Shown: in pieces, positions 7,451 to 15,080 of the stretch
Numbering within the stretch: the stretch's first letter is position 1
Layout of the letters: each line of letters starts with the position of its first letter
Source of the DNA: CAMBDR01 sp046597185
GTDB lineage: Bacteria; Pseudomonadota; Gammaproteobacteria; Burkholderiales; Burkholderiaceae_D
Direction of reading: 5' to 3'
Assembly (NCBI GenBank): GCA_046597185.1
Contig: JBKJLF010000706.1
Location: forward strand, 1 to 16,478
Length of the DNA stretch: 16,478 nucleotides
Notes under the pieces: model-generated
What the model was told of the DNA's origin: nothing
What the model saw: only the letters and a program-made list of their open reading frames with translations
The model's database searches: none
Position numbers and translations under genes: made by a program

Positions 7451-7470
7451 GTAGCCCACACCTTGGCTAC
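7451..7470. terminator. Possible bidirectional hairpin between ycgR and fliE
   Basis: GTAGCC (7451-7456) and GGCTAC (7465-7470) pair across 8 nt in the 22-nt gap between the converging genes, overlapping the fliE stop. No T-run follows on either strand, so termination activity is uncertain. Confidence 0.3.
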
Positions 7471-7826
7471 ACCTGCATATTCATTACATCATGATAGGCT
7501 GCCACCAGCTTGTTGCGCACTTGCATGGTGGCCTGAAAGGCAATGCCCGCTTTTTGTCCGGCAATCATCACATCGGACAAATTCACGGTGTCGTCGCCCA
7601 GAGTAAAGTCCCTTTCCAACTTTTCTGAGCGCGTTTGCAATTGCGCCACAGAATCGAGTTGCGATTTTAACGCATCGGCGAAATTCACCTGCGGGGTAGC
7701 GCTTGGCCCCGGTGCTTTCAAAGGCGATTCCAACCCCACCGGACGTGTCGCCGCCCCACTGGCTGCTGCTTTCAACTGCGCCAACATGGCTTCGATGCGA
7801 CCGCCATCAATCCCGCCTGCTTTCAT
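7467..7826 (-). CDS. fliE: Flagellar hook-basal body protein FliE
   Basis: FliE joins the MS ring to the proximal rod and is among the first exported subunits. Starting at 7826 the protein has 119 residues, a normal FliE length. It shows IDGGRIEAMLAQLKAAA at the N-terminus and the conserved C-terminal pair of helices with VNLSDVMIAGQKAGIAFQ (81-98) and VRNKLVAAYHDVMNMQV (103-119). The frame stays open to an upstream start at 7925, but the extra 33 residues lack FliE character and contain HCHGG. The GGGGG at 7831-7835 supports the inner ATG. It is alone on the minus strand, divergent from fliF, an arrangement found in other betaproteobacteria. Confidence 0.93.
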   Translation of the reverse strand: MKAGGIDGGRIEAMLAQLKAAASGAATRPVGLESPLKAPGPSATPQVNFADALKSQLDSVAQLQTRSEKLERDFTLGDDTVNLSDVMIAGQKAGIAFQATMQVRNKLVAAYHDVMNMQV

Positions 7827-7830
7827 ACTG

Positions 7831-7835
7831 CCCCC
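7831..7835 (-). promoter_or_regulatory. Ribosome binding site deciding the fliE start
   Basis: GGGGG on the minus strand lies 4 nt before the ATG at 7826. It favours a 119-residue FliE over the longer open frame that starts at 7925. Confidence 0.5.
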
Positions 7836-8036
7836 ATGACAATGTGCCCTGAACGACTGAACCTGTAAACCATTCACCGACCCTGACACAATACCAGTCC
7901 GGGCCGCAAAGTCAGCCACAAGCAAAGCGGAAAAGGCAGCTCTATTCTTGGATTTAAATCGCCGTCATCGGGTGCATAATCAAGCTATTCCTTGGTAAAG
8001 TCAGGTTCCAAGCGCATTAGCAAGACCAGCCTTACC

Positions 8037-8050
8037 ATTTTTGCAAAAAT
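8037..8050. repeat. Perfect 14-nt palindrome upstream of fliF
   Basis: ATTTTTGCAAAAAT is a perfect dyad (7+7) in the divergent fliE/fliF region, 85 nt before the fliF ATG and 210 nt before the fliE ATG. It is a candidate regulator site; no regulator can be named from the sequence. Confidence 0.5.
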
Positions 8051-8134
8051 TAAGCACTATCCTTATCCAGCGCCCGGGAGTATGATGACGCTACCCCCAG
8101 GCAATATGATTAACCACTTCATTGGAAGCCGATC

Positions 8135-9823
8135 ATGGCAGCAGCAGACCAAGAACTGATGATCCCCCCAGCCCCCGTTGGCTTTTTTTCCACGCCACTG
8201 GGGCGCAACTTTATATGGGGCATTGCGGTAGCCGCCGTTATCGCCATGATGGCAGGGCTGTGGCTATGGTCGTCACAACCCGTCTACAAGGTGTTGTTTT
8301 CCAATTTTTCAGATCGCGATGGCGGCGCAATTGTTGCATCCCTGCAGCAAATGAATATACCGTATAAATATGCCGATGGCGGCGGTGCCATTTTGGTTCC
8401 GTCCGAAAATGTACATGACGTGCGCTTGAAATTGGCCGCCCAGGGTTTGCCCAAAGGCGGCAATGTCGGTTTTGAATTGATGGAAAATCAAAAACTGGGC
8501 ATTTCACAGTTTGCCGAACAAGTCAATTTCCAGCGCGCGATTGAAGGTGAGTTAGCCCGTTCAATCCAATCGCTGGCCACAGTTCAGAGCGCACGCGTGC
8601 ATTTGGCCTTGCCCAAACCGTCGGTGTTTATCCGCGATCAGCAAAAACCCACCGCCTCGGTCATCCTCAACCTGCACCCTGGGCGCACGCTTGACCAACC
8701 ACAAGTGAGCGCCATCATCCATCTGGTGGCCAGCAGTGTCCCGGAGCTGATGGCATCCAATGTCACAGTGGTGGATCAAAACGGCAGCTTGGTGTCAGAC
8801 ATGAATAAAAATGCGAAAAACCTCGATCCAAATCAATTGAAATACATTCAACAACTGCAAATGAATGTGGCCAAACAGGTGGAATCCATCGTTCTACCCA
8901 TCGTCGGACAAAATAATGTGCGCGCTGAAGCTACCGCCGATGTCGATTTTTCCCAAGTCGAACAAGCCGCTGAAACCTATCGCCCCAATCAACCGCCTGC
9001 TGCGGCCTCGGTACGCAGCCAGCAAACCAGCGAATTATCCAATAGCACGGGGGCAGCAGCCACTGGCGTGCCCGGCGCTTTAAGCAACCAGCCCCCTACC
9101 CCGGCCACCGCACCAGTTGCCGCTACCGCTACTACGACCGCAACCGGCACGCCAACCGGCACCACCAACAGCACGGCCAATGGCACCTTGCGCAAAGACT
9201 CCACCACCAATTTTGAAGTCGATAAAACCATCCGCTACACCCAGCAAGGCATGGGCGGCGTACGACGGCTGTCGGTCGCGGTGATTGTAAATTACAAGCG
9301 TATCGTCGATGCCAAAAACAAAGTCACCATTAAAGCATTGACCGATGCAGAAAAAGCGCAAATTACCGATTTGGTCAAAGATGCCATGGGGTTTAACAAA
9401 GAACGCGGTGATACCTTAAGCGTCATCAACACCCCGTTTGACGGGGTCGATAAACCGGAGCCCGTACCGGTGCCGATTCCATGGTGGAAAGACAAGGAAA
9501 ATATTGACCAGGCCAAAGAATTGGGCCGTATCCTGATCACTGGTATTATTATGGCTTATCTGTTCTTTAAGGTATTATTACCCTTGCTGCGTCCGGTATT
9601 CAAGAAATTGGAAGAATTGACCACGCCGCCTGAACCGGAAGAAGAGGAAGAGGAAGAAGAAGTAACACCTGAGGAAGTGGAGCAAACCTCGGCCTTGACG
9701 GAAATGGAAGCAAAACTGCACCAAGGGTATCGTGAGAACTTGCAACTGGCGAAAAACATGGCCAAAGAAGATCCACGAATTGTTGCCAATGTTGTAAAAG
9801 CATGGGTGGGTACAAATGAATGA
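8135..9823 (+). CDS. fliF: Flagellar MS-ring protein FliF
   Basis: FliF forms the MS ring in the inner membrane, the base on which rotor and export gate assemble. The 562-residue product is of normal length. A first transmembrane helix lies at about 27-46. The YscJ/FliF ring-building domain follows (about 47-220, with SARVHLALPKPSVF at 152-165). The second ring domain spans about 240-435 and is interrupted by a variable Thr/Ala/Pro loop at 283-350. A second transmembrane helix lies at about 463-484, then a Glu run (502-509) and the C-terminal FliG-binding helix ending RIVANVVKAWVGTNE. GGAAG at 8124-8128 supports the start. The 3' end overlaps fliG by 8 nt. It is the first gene of the fliFGHIJK cluster. 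Confidence 0.97.
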   Translation: MAAADQELMIPPAPVGFFSTPLGRNFIWGIAVAAVIAMMAGLWLWSSQPVYKVLFSNFSDRDGGAIVASLQQMNIPYKYADGGGAILVPSENVHDVRLKLAAQGLPKGGNVGFELMENQKLGISQFAEQVNFQRAIEGELARSIQSLATVQSARVHLALPKPSVFIRDQQKPTASVILNLHPGRTLDQPQVSAIIHLVASSVPELMASNVTVVDQNGSLVSDMNKNAKNLDPNQLKYIQQLQMNVAKQVESIVLPIVGQNNVRAEATADVDFSQVEQAAETYRPNQPPAAASVRSQQTSELSNSTGAAATGVPGALSNQPPTPATAPVAATATTTATGTPTGTTNSTANGTLRKDSTTNFEVDKTIRYTQQGMGGVRRLSVAVIVNYKRIVDAKNKVTIKALTDAEKAQITDLVKDAMGFNKERGDTLSVINTPFDGVDKPEPVPVPIPWWKDKENIDQAKELGRILITGIIMAYLFFKVLLPLLRPVFKKLEELTTPPEPEEEEEEEEVTPEEVEQTSALTEMEAKLHQGYRENLQLAKNMAKEDPRIVANVVKAWVGTNE

Positions 9824-10811
9824 GTCTGGAATCCAAAAAGCGGCCATCCTGATGCTGGCGCTCGGTGAATTTGAAGCGGCCGAAGTGATGCGCTTTCTCG
9901 GCCCGCGTGAAGTGTTGAAACTGGGTGCCGAAATGGCCAAAATGAAGGGCATCGCCCATGAGCAAGTAGTGGATGTGTTAGACAGCTTTATCGCGCAAAC
10001 CGAACTCAATTCCACGGTGGGCCTGGATTCGGATGAATATATTCGTCAGGTGCTGACCAAGGCGCTGGGGGATGATAAGGCATCGGTCTTGTTATCGCGT
10101 ATTTTGGGCGGCAAAGATGCCAGCGGTATCGAAAGCTTGAAGTGGATGGATTCGTCATCGGTGGCGGAATTGATCAAAAACGAGCATCCGCAAATTATTG
10201 CCACCATCCTGGTGCATCTGGAACGTGATCAAGCCTGCGAAATTTTGGGCAATTTTACCGACCGTTTGCGTAACGATGCCGTCTTGCGCATCGCCACCCT
10301 GGATGGGGTGCAACCGGCCGCGCTGCGCGAACTCAACGACGTGCTCACCAAACTGTTATCGGGCAATGAAAACATTAAAAAATCGTCGCTTGGTGGCGTG
10401 CGCGCAGCGGCAGAAATTCTCAACTTCATGAGCGGTGAAAACGAGCAGTCGGTGATGGATAACATCAAAAACTACGACAACGACATGGCGCAAAAAATCA
10501 TGGATGAAATGTTCGTGTTCGATAATATTATCGATATCGACGACCGTGGTATCCAGTTGTTGCTGCGCGAAGTGCAATCCGAAATGCTGATTATTGCCTT
10601 GAAAGGCGCATCGGCCGATTTGCGCGACAAGATCTTTAAAAATATGAGTCAACGCGCCAGCGAAATGATGCGCGAAGATTTGGAATCGAAAGGGCCGGTG
10701 CGACTCTCCGAAGTCGAATCACAACAAAAACAAATTCTGCAAATCGTGCGCCGTTTGGCCGATGAAGGCCAGATTGTCTTAGGAGGCAAAGGCGATGACT
10801 CGTTCGTTTGA
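9816..10811 (+). CDS. fliG: Flagellar motor switch protein FliG
   Basis: FliG sits on the cytoplasmic face of the MS ring and meets the stator, generating torque and switching. The 331-residue product matches E. coli in length. The middle-domain EHPQ motif is at 123-126. The C-terminal torque helix shows LLIALKG-type sequence at 258-264, NMSQRA at 276-281, REDL at 286-289 and GPVRLSEVE at 293-301. The charged residues known from E. coli appear as K263, R280, E287, D288 and R296; the first of the Asp pair is Glu here, a conservative change. The start at 9816 overlaps the fliF stop by 8 nt, and the gene overlaps fliH by 17 nt. Confidence 0.97.
   Translation: MNESGIQKAAILMLALGEFEAAEVMRFLGPREVLKLGAEMAKMKGIAHEQVVDVLDSFIAQTELNSTVGLDSDEYIRQVLTKALGDDKASVLLSRILGGKDASGIESLKWMDSSSVAELIKNEHPQIIATILVHLERDQACEILGNFTDRLRNDAVLRIATLDGVQPAALRELNDVLTKLLSGNENIKKSSLGGVRAAAEILNFMSGENEQSVMDNIKNYDNDMAQKIMDEMFVFDNIIDIDDRGIQLLLREVQSEMLIIALKGASADLRDKIFKNMSQRASEMMREDLESKGPVRLSEVESQQKQILQIVRRLADEGQIVLGGKGDDSFV
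10781..10786 (+). promoter_or_regulatory. Ribosome binding site of fliH inside fliG
   Basis: A perfect AGGAGG within the last codons of fliG lies 8 nt before the fliH ATG at 10795. It settles the fliH start and the 17-nt overlap. Confidence 0.85.
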
Positions 10812-11490
10812 TACATTAGTACCCAAAGAGCAGCTTTCCGCCTATCAGCGCTGGGAAATGACGTCCTTCGGCGACGAGCGTCCCAGTGCCGTGGCCGGGC
10901 GCAAACCGGTTATTCCCATGCCCACGGCCGAAGAAGTGGCGCGCATCAAAGTCGAAGCCAAGTATAAAGGCTTTAACGAAGGCAAACAAAATGGCTACCA
11001 ACAAGGCTATGACGAAGGCTTTGCCCAGGGCCAAGCCCAGGCATTGGCAGAAGGACAGGCCCAGGCCGCACAAGAATTAGTGGCGCTCAGACAATTGGCC
11101 GGCTCGTTTGCCAGTGCCGTTACCGCAGCCGATGAAAACATTGCCCACGACCTGCTCAATCTGGCGCTCGATTTAAGCAAAGCGATGTTAAAAACCGCGC
11201 TCAGTGTCAAACCTGAGCTAATCATTGCCGTGATCCGTGACGCCATCGACCATTTACCCAATTTACAGCAACCCGCCCAACTACACCTTCATCCCGATGA
11301 TTTATTACTGGTGCAAGAACATATTGGCGAAGAACTGGGTAAAGCCGGTTGGCGTTTAATGGAAGACGCCAAACTGGAACGTGGCGGTTGCGAAATCGAT
11401 ACCGCCAGCAACCATCTGGACGCGAGCCTGGCCTCGCGCTGGCAACGTCTGGCCAGTACCCTGGGTAAAGATGTCAGTTGGCTGCCATGA
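10795..11490 (+). CDS. fliH: Flagellar export ATPase regulator FliH
   Basis: FliH dimers hold the ATPase FliI and link it to the C ring. The 231-residue product has the usual three parts. The N-terminus carries a Trp-containing segment, YQRWEMTSF (17-25), as used by FliH for binding FliN and FlhA. A GxxxG helix follows: glycines at 59, 63, 67, 71, 75 and 79, then Ala at 83 and Gly at 87, an unbroken four-residue period typical of FliH dimer helices. The C-terminal FliI-binding domain spans about 95-231, with GGCEIDT at 197-203. It is embedded between fliG (17-nt overlap) and fliI (21-nt gap). Confidence 0.95.
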   Translation: MTRSFDTLVPKEQLSAYQRWEMTSFGDERPSAVAGRKPVIPMPTAEEVARIKVEAKYKGFNEGKQNGYQQGYDEGFAQGQAQALAEGQAQAAQELVALRQLAGSFASAVTAADENIAHDLLNLALDLSKAMLKTALSVKPELIIAVIRDAIDHLPNLQQPAQLHLHPDDLLLVQEHIGEELGKAGWRLMEDAKLERGGCEIDTASNHLDASLASRWQRLASTLGKDVSWLP

Positions 11491-11511
11491 ATTATCCAAT
11501 GAGGCGACCCA

Positions 11512-12921
11512 ATGAGTGATCCCCATACCAGCATCTGGCAAGGCTATTTACATCAATCCCAAGATGCCGTGCAACAACGCGAAAGCCTGCAACTCAATGG
11601 CCGCGTCACCCGGGTGGCTGGTCTGGTAATGGAAGCGGTCGGCTTGAAGTTGCCCATTGGTGCCGCCTGTACGATTCCTCTGCCCAATGGTTCCATGGTG
11701 CATGCCGAAGTGGTCGGTTTTGACAATGAGCGGCTGTTTTTGATGCCACAAACCGAAATCGAAGGCATTATTCCCGGCACTCTGGTCTTCCCGGTTGAAT
11801 CCAGGCAAGCCTTAAGCGCGCCGGGTCAACCTTTAACGCCGCGCCGCCGCCCCAGCGATTTGGCACGCCACCTGCCGGTTGGCCCGGAATTACTTGGCCG
11901 CGTGGTCGATGCGGCTGGCCGTCCGCTGGATCAATTAGGCCCACTGCACAGCCACCATAATGCCTCGATTCATACCCGCCCGGCCAATCCGCTGGGGCGC
12001 GCGCCGATTGAGGACACCCTCGACGTGGGGGTGCGTGCCATCAACTGCCTGCTCACGGTAGGGCGCGGCCAACGCATGGGCTTGTTTGCTGGCTCGGGCG
12101 TGGGTAAGAGTGTGTTACTGGGCATGATGGCCCGCTACACCACCGCAGATGTCATTGTGGTCGGCCTGATTGGTGAACGCGGCCGCGAAGTGAAAGAATT
12201 TATTGAACAAATCCTGGGGCCGGAAGGCTTGGCGCGCTCAGCCGTGGTGGCGGCACCGGCCGACAACCCACCCCTGATGCGCTTGCAAGGGGCCGCGTAT
12301 GCCACGGCGATTGCTGAATTTTTCCGCGACCAGGGCAAAAGCGTGTTGCTGATCATGGATTCGCTGACCCGCTATGCCATGGCCCAGCGTGAAATTGCGC
12401 TCGCCATTGGCGAACCGCCCGCCACCAAGGGCTACCCGCCTTCGGTGTTTGCCAAATTACCGGTTCTGGTAGAGCGTGCCGGCAATGCCGACCGTGGTGG
12501 CGGTTCGATCACCGCGTTTTACACCGTATTAACCGAGGGCGACGATCAACAAGACCCGATTGCCGACGCCGCGCGCGCGATTCTGGACGGCCATATCGTG
12601 CTCAATCGTACCCTGGCCGAAGCCGGGCACTATCCGGCCATCGATATTGAACAATCGATCAGCCGTGCCATGCACAATATCACCAGCCCGGAACACCAAA
12701 AACTGGCGCGCCAGCTCAAGCAATTGTATTCGCGCTATCAACGCAGCCGCGATTTGATCAGCGTCGGGGCCTATGCCGCCGGCAGCGACCCGGTGCTGGA
12801 TCAGGCGATTAGTTTAATGGGGCAAATTGAAGCATTTTTACAGCAAGATATTACTGAACGGGTTGGCTTTAATGAGAGCTTGGGGCAACTTGCCACGCTA
12901 TTCGGAGGATTGAACCGATGA
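11512..12921 (+). CDS. fliI: Flagellum-specific export ATPase FliI
   Basis: FliI is the hexameric ATPase of the flagellar type III export apparatus, related to the F1 beta subunit. The 469-residue product has Walker A AGSGVGKS (193-200), GERGREVKEF (221-230) with the catalytic Glu region, Walker B LLIMDS (279-284) and EPPATKGYPPSVFA (301-314). The N-terminal beta domain (about 25-95) and the C-terminal helical domain (about 395-469) are both complete. All catalytic motifs are intact, so it should be active. The ATG at 11512 has GAGG at 11501-11504. Its stop overlaps an ATG that begins a tiny ORF before fliJ. Confidence 0.98.
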   Translation: MSDPHTSIWQGYLHQSQDAVQQRESLQLNGRVTRVAGLVMEAVGLKLPIGAACTIPLPNGSMVHAEVVGFDNERLFLMPQTEIEGIIPGTLVFPVESRQALSAPGQPLTPRRRPSDLARHLPVGPELLGRVVDAAGRPLDQLGPLHSHHNASIHTRPANPLGRAPIEDTLDVGVRAINCLLTVGRGQRMGLFAGSGVGKSVLLGMMARYTTADVIVVGLIGERGREVKEFIEQILGPEGLARSAVVAAPADNPPLMRLQGAAYATAIAEFFRDQGKSVLLIMDSLTRYAMAQREIALAIGEPPATKGYPPSVFAKLPVLVERAGNADRGGGSITAFYTVLTEGDDQQDPIADAARAILDGHIVLNRTLAEAGHYPAIDIEQSISRAMHNITSPEHQKLARQLKQLYSRYQRSRDLISVGAYAAGSDPVLDQAISLMGQIEAFLQQDITERVGFNESLGQLATLFGGLNR

Positions 12922-12938
12922 TGCCTGATTTATACTGA
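12918..12938 (+). other. Possible 6-codon ORF between fliI and fliJ
   Basis: ATG at 12918 overlaps the fliI stop (ATGA) and follows GGAGG at 12904-12908 with ideal 9-nt spacing. It encodes only MMPDLY and then stops, 8 nt before the fliJ ATG, which has no clear ribosome binding site of its own. It may couple fliI and fliJ translation, or be a relic of an earlier start. Confidence 0.3.
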
Positions 12939-12946
12939 TTCGTATT

Positions 12947-13387
12947 ATGGCGAATCCTTCACAACTGCAAACGCTAATCGATCTGGCACAACGAGAGACC
13001 GATGATGCGGCCAAACGTCTGGGCGATGTGATTCGCGCAGCGCAGGATGCCGAGCAAAAACAAGGTTTGTTGCAAGGCTATCGGGATGACTACGCCGAGC
13101 GCTTCGTACAAACCCAGAGTCGGGGGATGTCTCCTTTGGAATATCATAATTTCCAGGCTTTTATTGTGAAGCTGGATAATGCGATCAAAGGACAAATGGA
13201 TGTGGTGAAAAATGCGCACGCCCGCATTGATGCGGCACGCACGGCCTGGCAAGCATGTGAACGCAAGCGACTATCGTATCAAACCTTGCAAAAACGGGCC
13301 AAATTGGAATTGCAACACAAGGAAAACAAGCGCGATCAAAAAGCCATGGATGAACACGCGACACGGCAAGCATTTTACAAACGATAA
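12947..13387 (+). CDS. fliJ: Flagellar export protein FliJ
   Basis: FliJ is the coiled-coil stalk that sits in the FliI ring and contacts FlhA, coupling ATP use to export. The 146-residue product is almost wholly helical and charged, a normal length for the family. It has the two-helix antiparallel coiled-coil pattern: helix one about 5-55 and helix two about 66-140, separated by a short turn at SRGMSPLEY (58-66). The C-terminus is strongly basic and charged (LELQHKENKRDQKAMDEH). Position between fliI and fliK supports the call. The start lacks a recognisable ribosome binding site, and a mini-ORF lies just upstream. Confidence 0.93.
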   Translation: MANPSQLQTLIDLAQRETDDAAKRLGDVIRAAQDAEQKQGLLQGYRDDYAERFVQTQSRGMSPLEYHNFQAFIVKLDNAIKGQMDVVKNAHARIDAARTAWQACERKRLSYQTLQKRAKLELQHKENKRDQKAMDEHATRQAFYKR

Positions 13388-13408
13388 CAGTTTTTTACGG
13401 CGGCTATC

Positions 13409-14848
13409 ATGCAAAACACCAACAACACAGTCAATTTGCTCAATCCCGGCAATGTCAATCCCAATGCCAAGTCCGGCACACGCAGCAATGCGCATGCGCT
13501 GCCGGATATTTCGTTTACGCAGGTGCTCTCGCGCGAGATTGCCGAACGCCCCAAAGCGCCCATCGTCACGCCCGCCGCGCCCACACCCGCTGCGCCCAAA
13601 CAAAATACCAGCAACAGCAATGGTGCCAACAGTGCCAACAGTAGCAATAACAACACCAAGGCCAGCAACACCAATAACAGCACCAATACCAATAACAGCG
13701 CCAATAATAGCACCAATAACAGCAATAACGTCAACCAAAGCGCAGACAGCAGCAGTGCCCCGGCCCCAGCCGAGAAACCAGCCAGCGCCAGCAAAACGGA
13801 CGATAGCAGTGGCAAAGACGCCGCCAGCAGTACCGACGCCACCGATAATGCAGCGGCCAATGAGGTGCAGGCGGCCAGCCAAATCGACCCGACGGCGGCC
13901 TTACTCGCCCTGGTGGCCAGCGTCAGCAATAGCGCGCCCAGCAACACCGCCAGCAGCACCAGTGCTGCGGCAGCTGCCGTCGCCGATAGTAAAACAACTG
14001 GCGCGGAACGTGTCGATAGCCGGCCCACAGCCAAAGCAAGTAGCACCAGCGACCCGACTTCACTCACGTCCGCGACAGCAAGCGATAGCGGCGTGGGCAA
14101 TCTCAGCACGACTAACCCGGTATTGGACAAAGGCAGTGCCAGCGATGCCGATACGGGCAAAGGAAAAGGCAGCGCTCCCGAACCCAAATTGGCCAGTATT
14201 CAGGCCGACAGCACCAACAACGGTGGAAAAGCCGCCGCCAGCGCCACGCCGACCGAAACCTTTGCCACCGTCCAGGCCGCAGCAACAGCCCAGCGCGCAG
14301 CCCCCGGCGAAAGCTTGAGCAGCAGTAAAGAAGGCCCGGCCACCCCCATCGTCGCGGCAAAAACCGTGAGTAACGTCGAAACCACGCCATCTCTTGCCAA
14401 ATTACAACAAACCATCGCCCCACGCGTGGGGAACCCCGGATGGGATCAGGCTTTAGGGCAACGCGTGGTGTATATGGCGGGTAGCGGGCAACAAACGGCA
14501 TCGCTGACCTTAAACCCACCCGAGTTAGGGCCGCTACAAGTGGTTCTAACCATTTCCAACGATCAAACCAATGCCAGCTTTACCTCAGCACAACCAGAAG
14601 TCAGGCAAGCACTGGAAGCGGCCTTACCCAAACTGCGTGAAATGATGAGCGAGGCCGGGATTCAATTAGGCAATGCCACGGTCGGCACCAGCTTACCAAA
14701 TCAACAACAATCATCGACGCCAGGCGAACAATCCCGCTCCAACCAGCAATCGGGGCGATTTGATGCCCCCAACTCAGATAGCGACCTTAAGCCGGTAAAA
14801 ACCACCGTGATCCGCGACGCTTTGGGGGTAGTGGATACCTTTGCATAG
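13409..14848 (+). CDS. fliK: Flagellar hook-length control protein FliK
   Basis: FliK is the exported ruler that measures the hook and then triggers FlhB to switch to filament-type substrates. The 479-residue product has the disordered N-terminal ruler region expected of FliK and a C-terminal switch domain. Residues 66-116 are an extreme Asn/Ser/Thr run; 117-330 are Ala/Ser/Thr/Asp-rich. The conserved domain begins near GNPGWDQALGQRVVYM (341-356) and contains the signature LNPPELGPLQVVL (368-380), followed by helix EVRQALEAALPKLREMM (397-413). A Gln/Ser-rich tail closes the protein. It lies directly after fliJ, its standard place. The only Shine-Dalgarno candidate is a weak GGCGG at 13399-13403. 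It differs clearly from the FliK-like protein at 5094. Confidence 0.96.
   Translation: MQNTNNTVNLLNPGNVNPNAKSGTRSNAHALPDISFTQVLSREIAERPKAPIVTPAAPTPAAPKQNTSNSNGANSANSSNNNTKASNTNNSTNTNNSANNSTNNSNNVNQSADSSSAPAPAEKPASASKTDDSSGKDAASSTDATDNAAANEVQAASQIDPTAALLALVASVSNSAPSNTASSTSAAAAAVADSKTTGAERVDSRPTAKASSTSDPTSLTSATASDSGVGNLSTTNPVLDKGSASDADTGKGKGSAPEPKLASIQADSTNNGGKAAASATPTETFATVQAAATAQRAAPGESLSSSKEGPATPIVAAKTVSNVETTPSLAKLQQTIAPRVGNPGWDQALGQRVVYMAGSGQQTASLTLNPPELGPLQVVLTISNDQTNASFTSAQPEVRQALEAALPKLREMMSEAGIQLGNATVGTSLPNQQQSSTPGEQSRSNQQSGRFDAPNSDSDLKPVKTTVIRDALGVVDTFA
13604..13756 (+). repeat. Asn/Ser/Thr-coding trinucleotide-rich tract in fliK
   Basis: AAT, AAC, AGC and ACC codons dominate, with AATAACAGC recurring several times. 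Imperfect 9-12 nt units of this sort can change copy number by slippage in steps that keep the frame, altering ruler length. Confidence 0.7.
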
Positions 14849-14871
14849 ATTTGGCCCAACAAAGCCAAATC
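14848..14871 (+). terminator. Hairpin at the end of fliK
   Basis: GATTTGGC (14848-14855) pairs perfectly with GCCAAATC (14864-14871) across 8 nt, starting at the last base of the fliK stop. There is no T-run after it, so it may protect the 3' end or pause polymerase rather than terminate fully. Confidence 0.45.
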
Positions 14872-15002
14872 GCCACCAAGCTTCAGCCAAAATAGAGGCC
14901 CAATCCTGCGGCGACCAGCTTGCGACCGATTAAAAGCGTGCTAAAGTCGCCGTAGTGAAACAAAAATAGTGAAGTATGGCCACTTTCCCCCTCTTTTCGT
15001 CG

Positions 15003-15030
15003 TATCTGGTACGGCGTATTTTGCCGATAA
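15003..15030 (+). promoter_or_regulatory. Weak sigma-28-like promoter candidate for fliL-fliM
   Basis: GCCGATAA (15023-15030) is an exact match to the FliA -10 box and lies 55 nt before the fliL ATG. The best -35, TATCTGGT at 15003-15010, is poor and needs a 12-nt spacer. fliL and fliM are normally middle-class genes, so this could be a secondary promoter or chance. Confidence 0.35.
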
Positions 15031-15074
15031 TGACATAATGATGTAAATCCCCACATCAAGATTGATCGCAAAAA

Positions 15075-15080
15075 ACGAGG
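15075..15080 (+). promoter_or_regulatory. Ribosome binding site deciding the fliL start
   Basis: ACGAGG lies 5 nt before the ATG at 15086. It favours this start over an in-frame TTG at 15062, which would add eight residues. Confidence 0.65.

Larger units (their letters stand above)
7827..8134. other. Divergent fliE/fliF intergenic region, 308 nt
   Basis: This region must hold the promoters of fliE (leftward) and of the fliF operon (rightward). I find no complete sigma-28 or sigma-54 promoter. TAAAGTCA at 7996-8003 resembles a sigma-28 -35 box but has no matching -10 element 11 nt on. TATGAT at 8081-8086 could be a sigma-70 -10 box for fliF, without a convincing -35. An activator-dependent (FlhDC-type) promoter would fit a region of this sort, but that is inference. 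The clearest structure is the palindrome at 8037-8050. Confidence 0.6.

Noticed and set aside
7827..7925. N-terminal extension of FliE from an upstream start at 7925
   Set aside because: The added 33 residues do not resemble FliE, and a G-rich ribosome binding site precedes the inner ATG at 7826.
7996..8022. TAAAGTCA upstream of fliF as a sigma-28 promoter
   Set aside because: At the required 11-nt spacing the -10 sequence (CATTAGCA) does not resemble GCCGATAA.
11861..11875. TGGCACGCCACCTGC, close to a sigma-54 promoter (GG and GC at the right distance)
   Set aside because: It lies inside the conserved fliI coding region, there is no gene start near it, and no other sigma-54 site is seen in the window. 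Likely chance.
13375..14187. 270-codon open frame antisense to fliK, Leu/Ala/Val-rich and looking like membrane segments
   Set aside because: The hydrophobic look is the reverse-complement shadow of the GCx/AGC/ACC-rich tract in fliK. There are no conserved motifs or supporting context.
13212..14318. 368-codon open frame on the + strand, Pro/Arg/Ala-rich, overlapping fliJ and fliK
   Set aside because: It runs in another frame across two well-recognised genes. Its odd composition follows from the AAC/AGC/GCC-rich codons of fliK read out of frame. No domain is recognisable.
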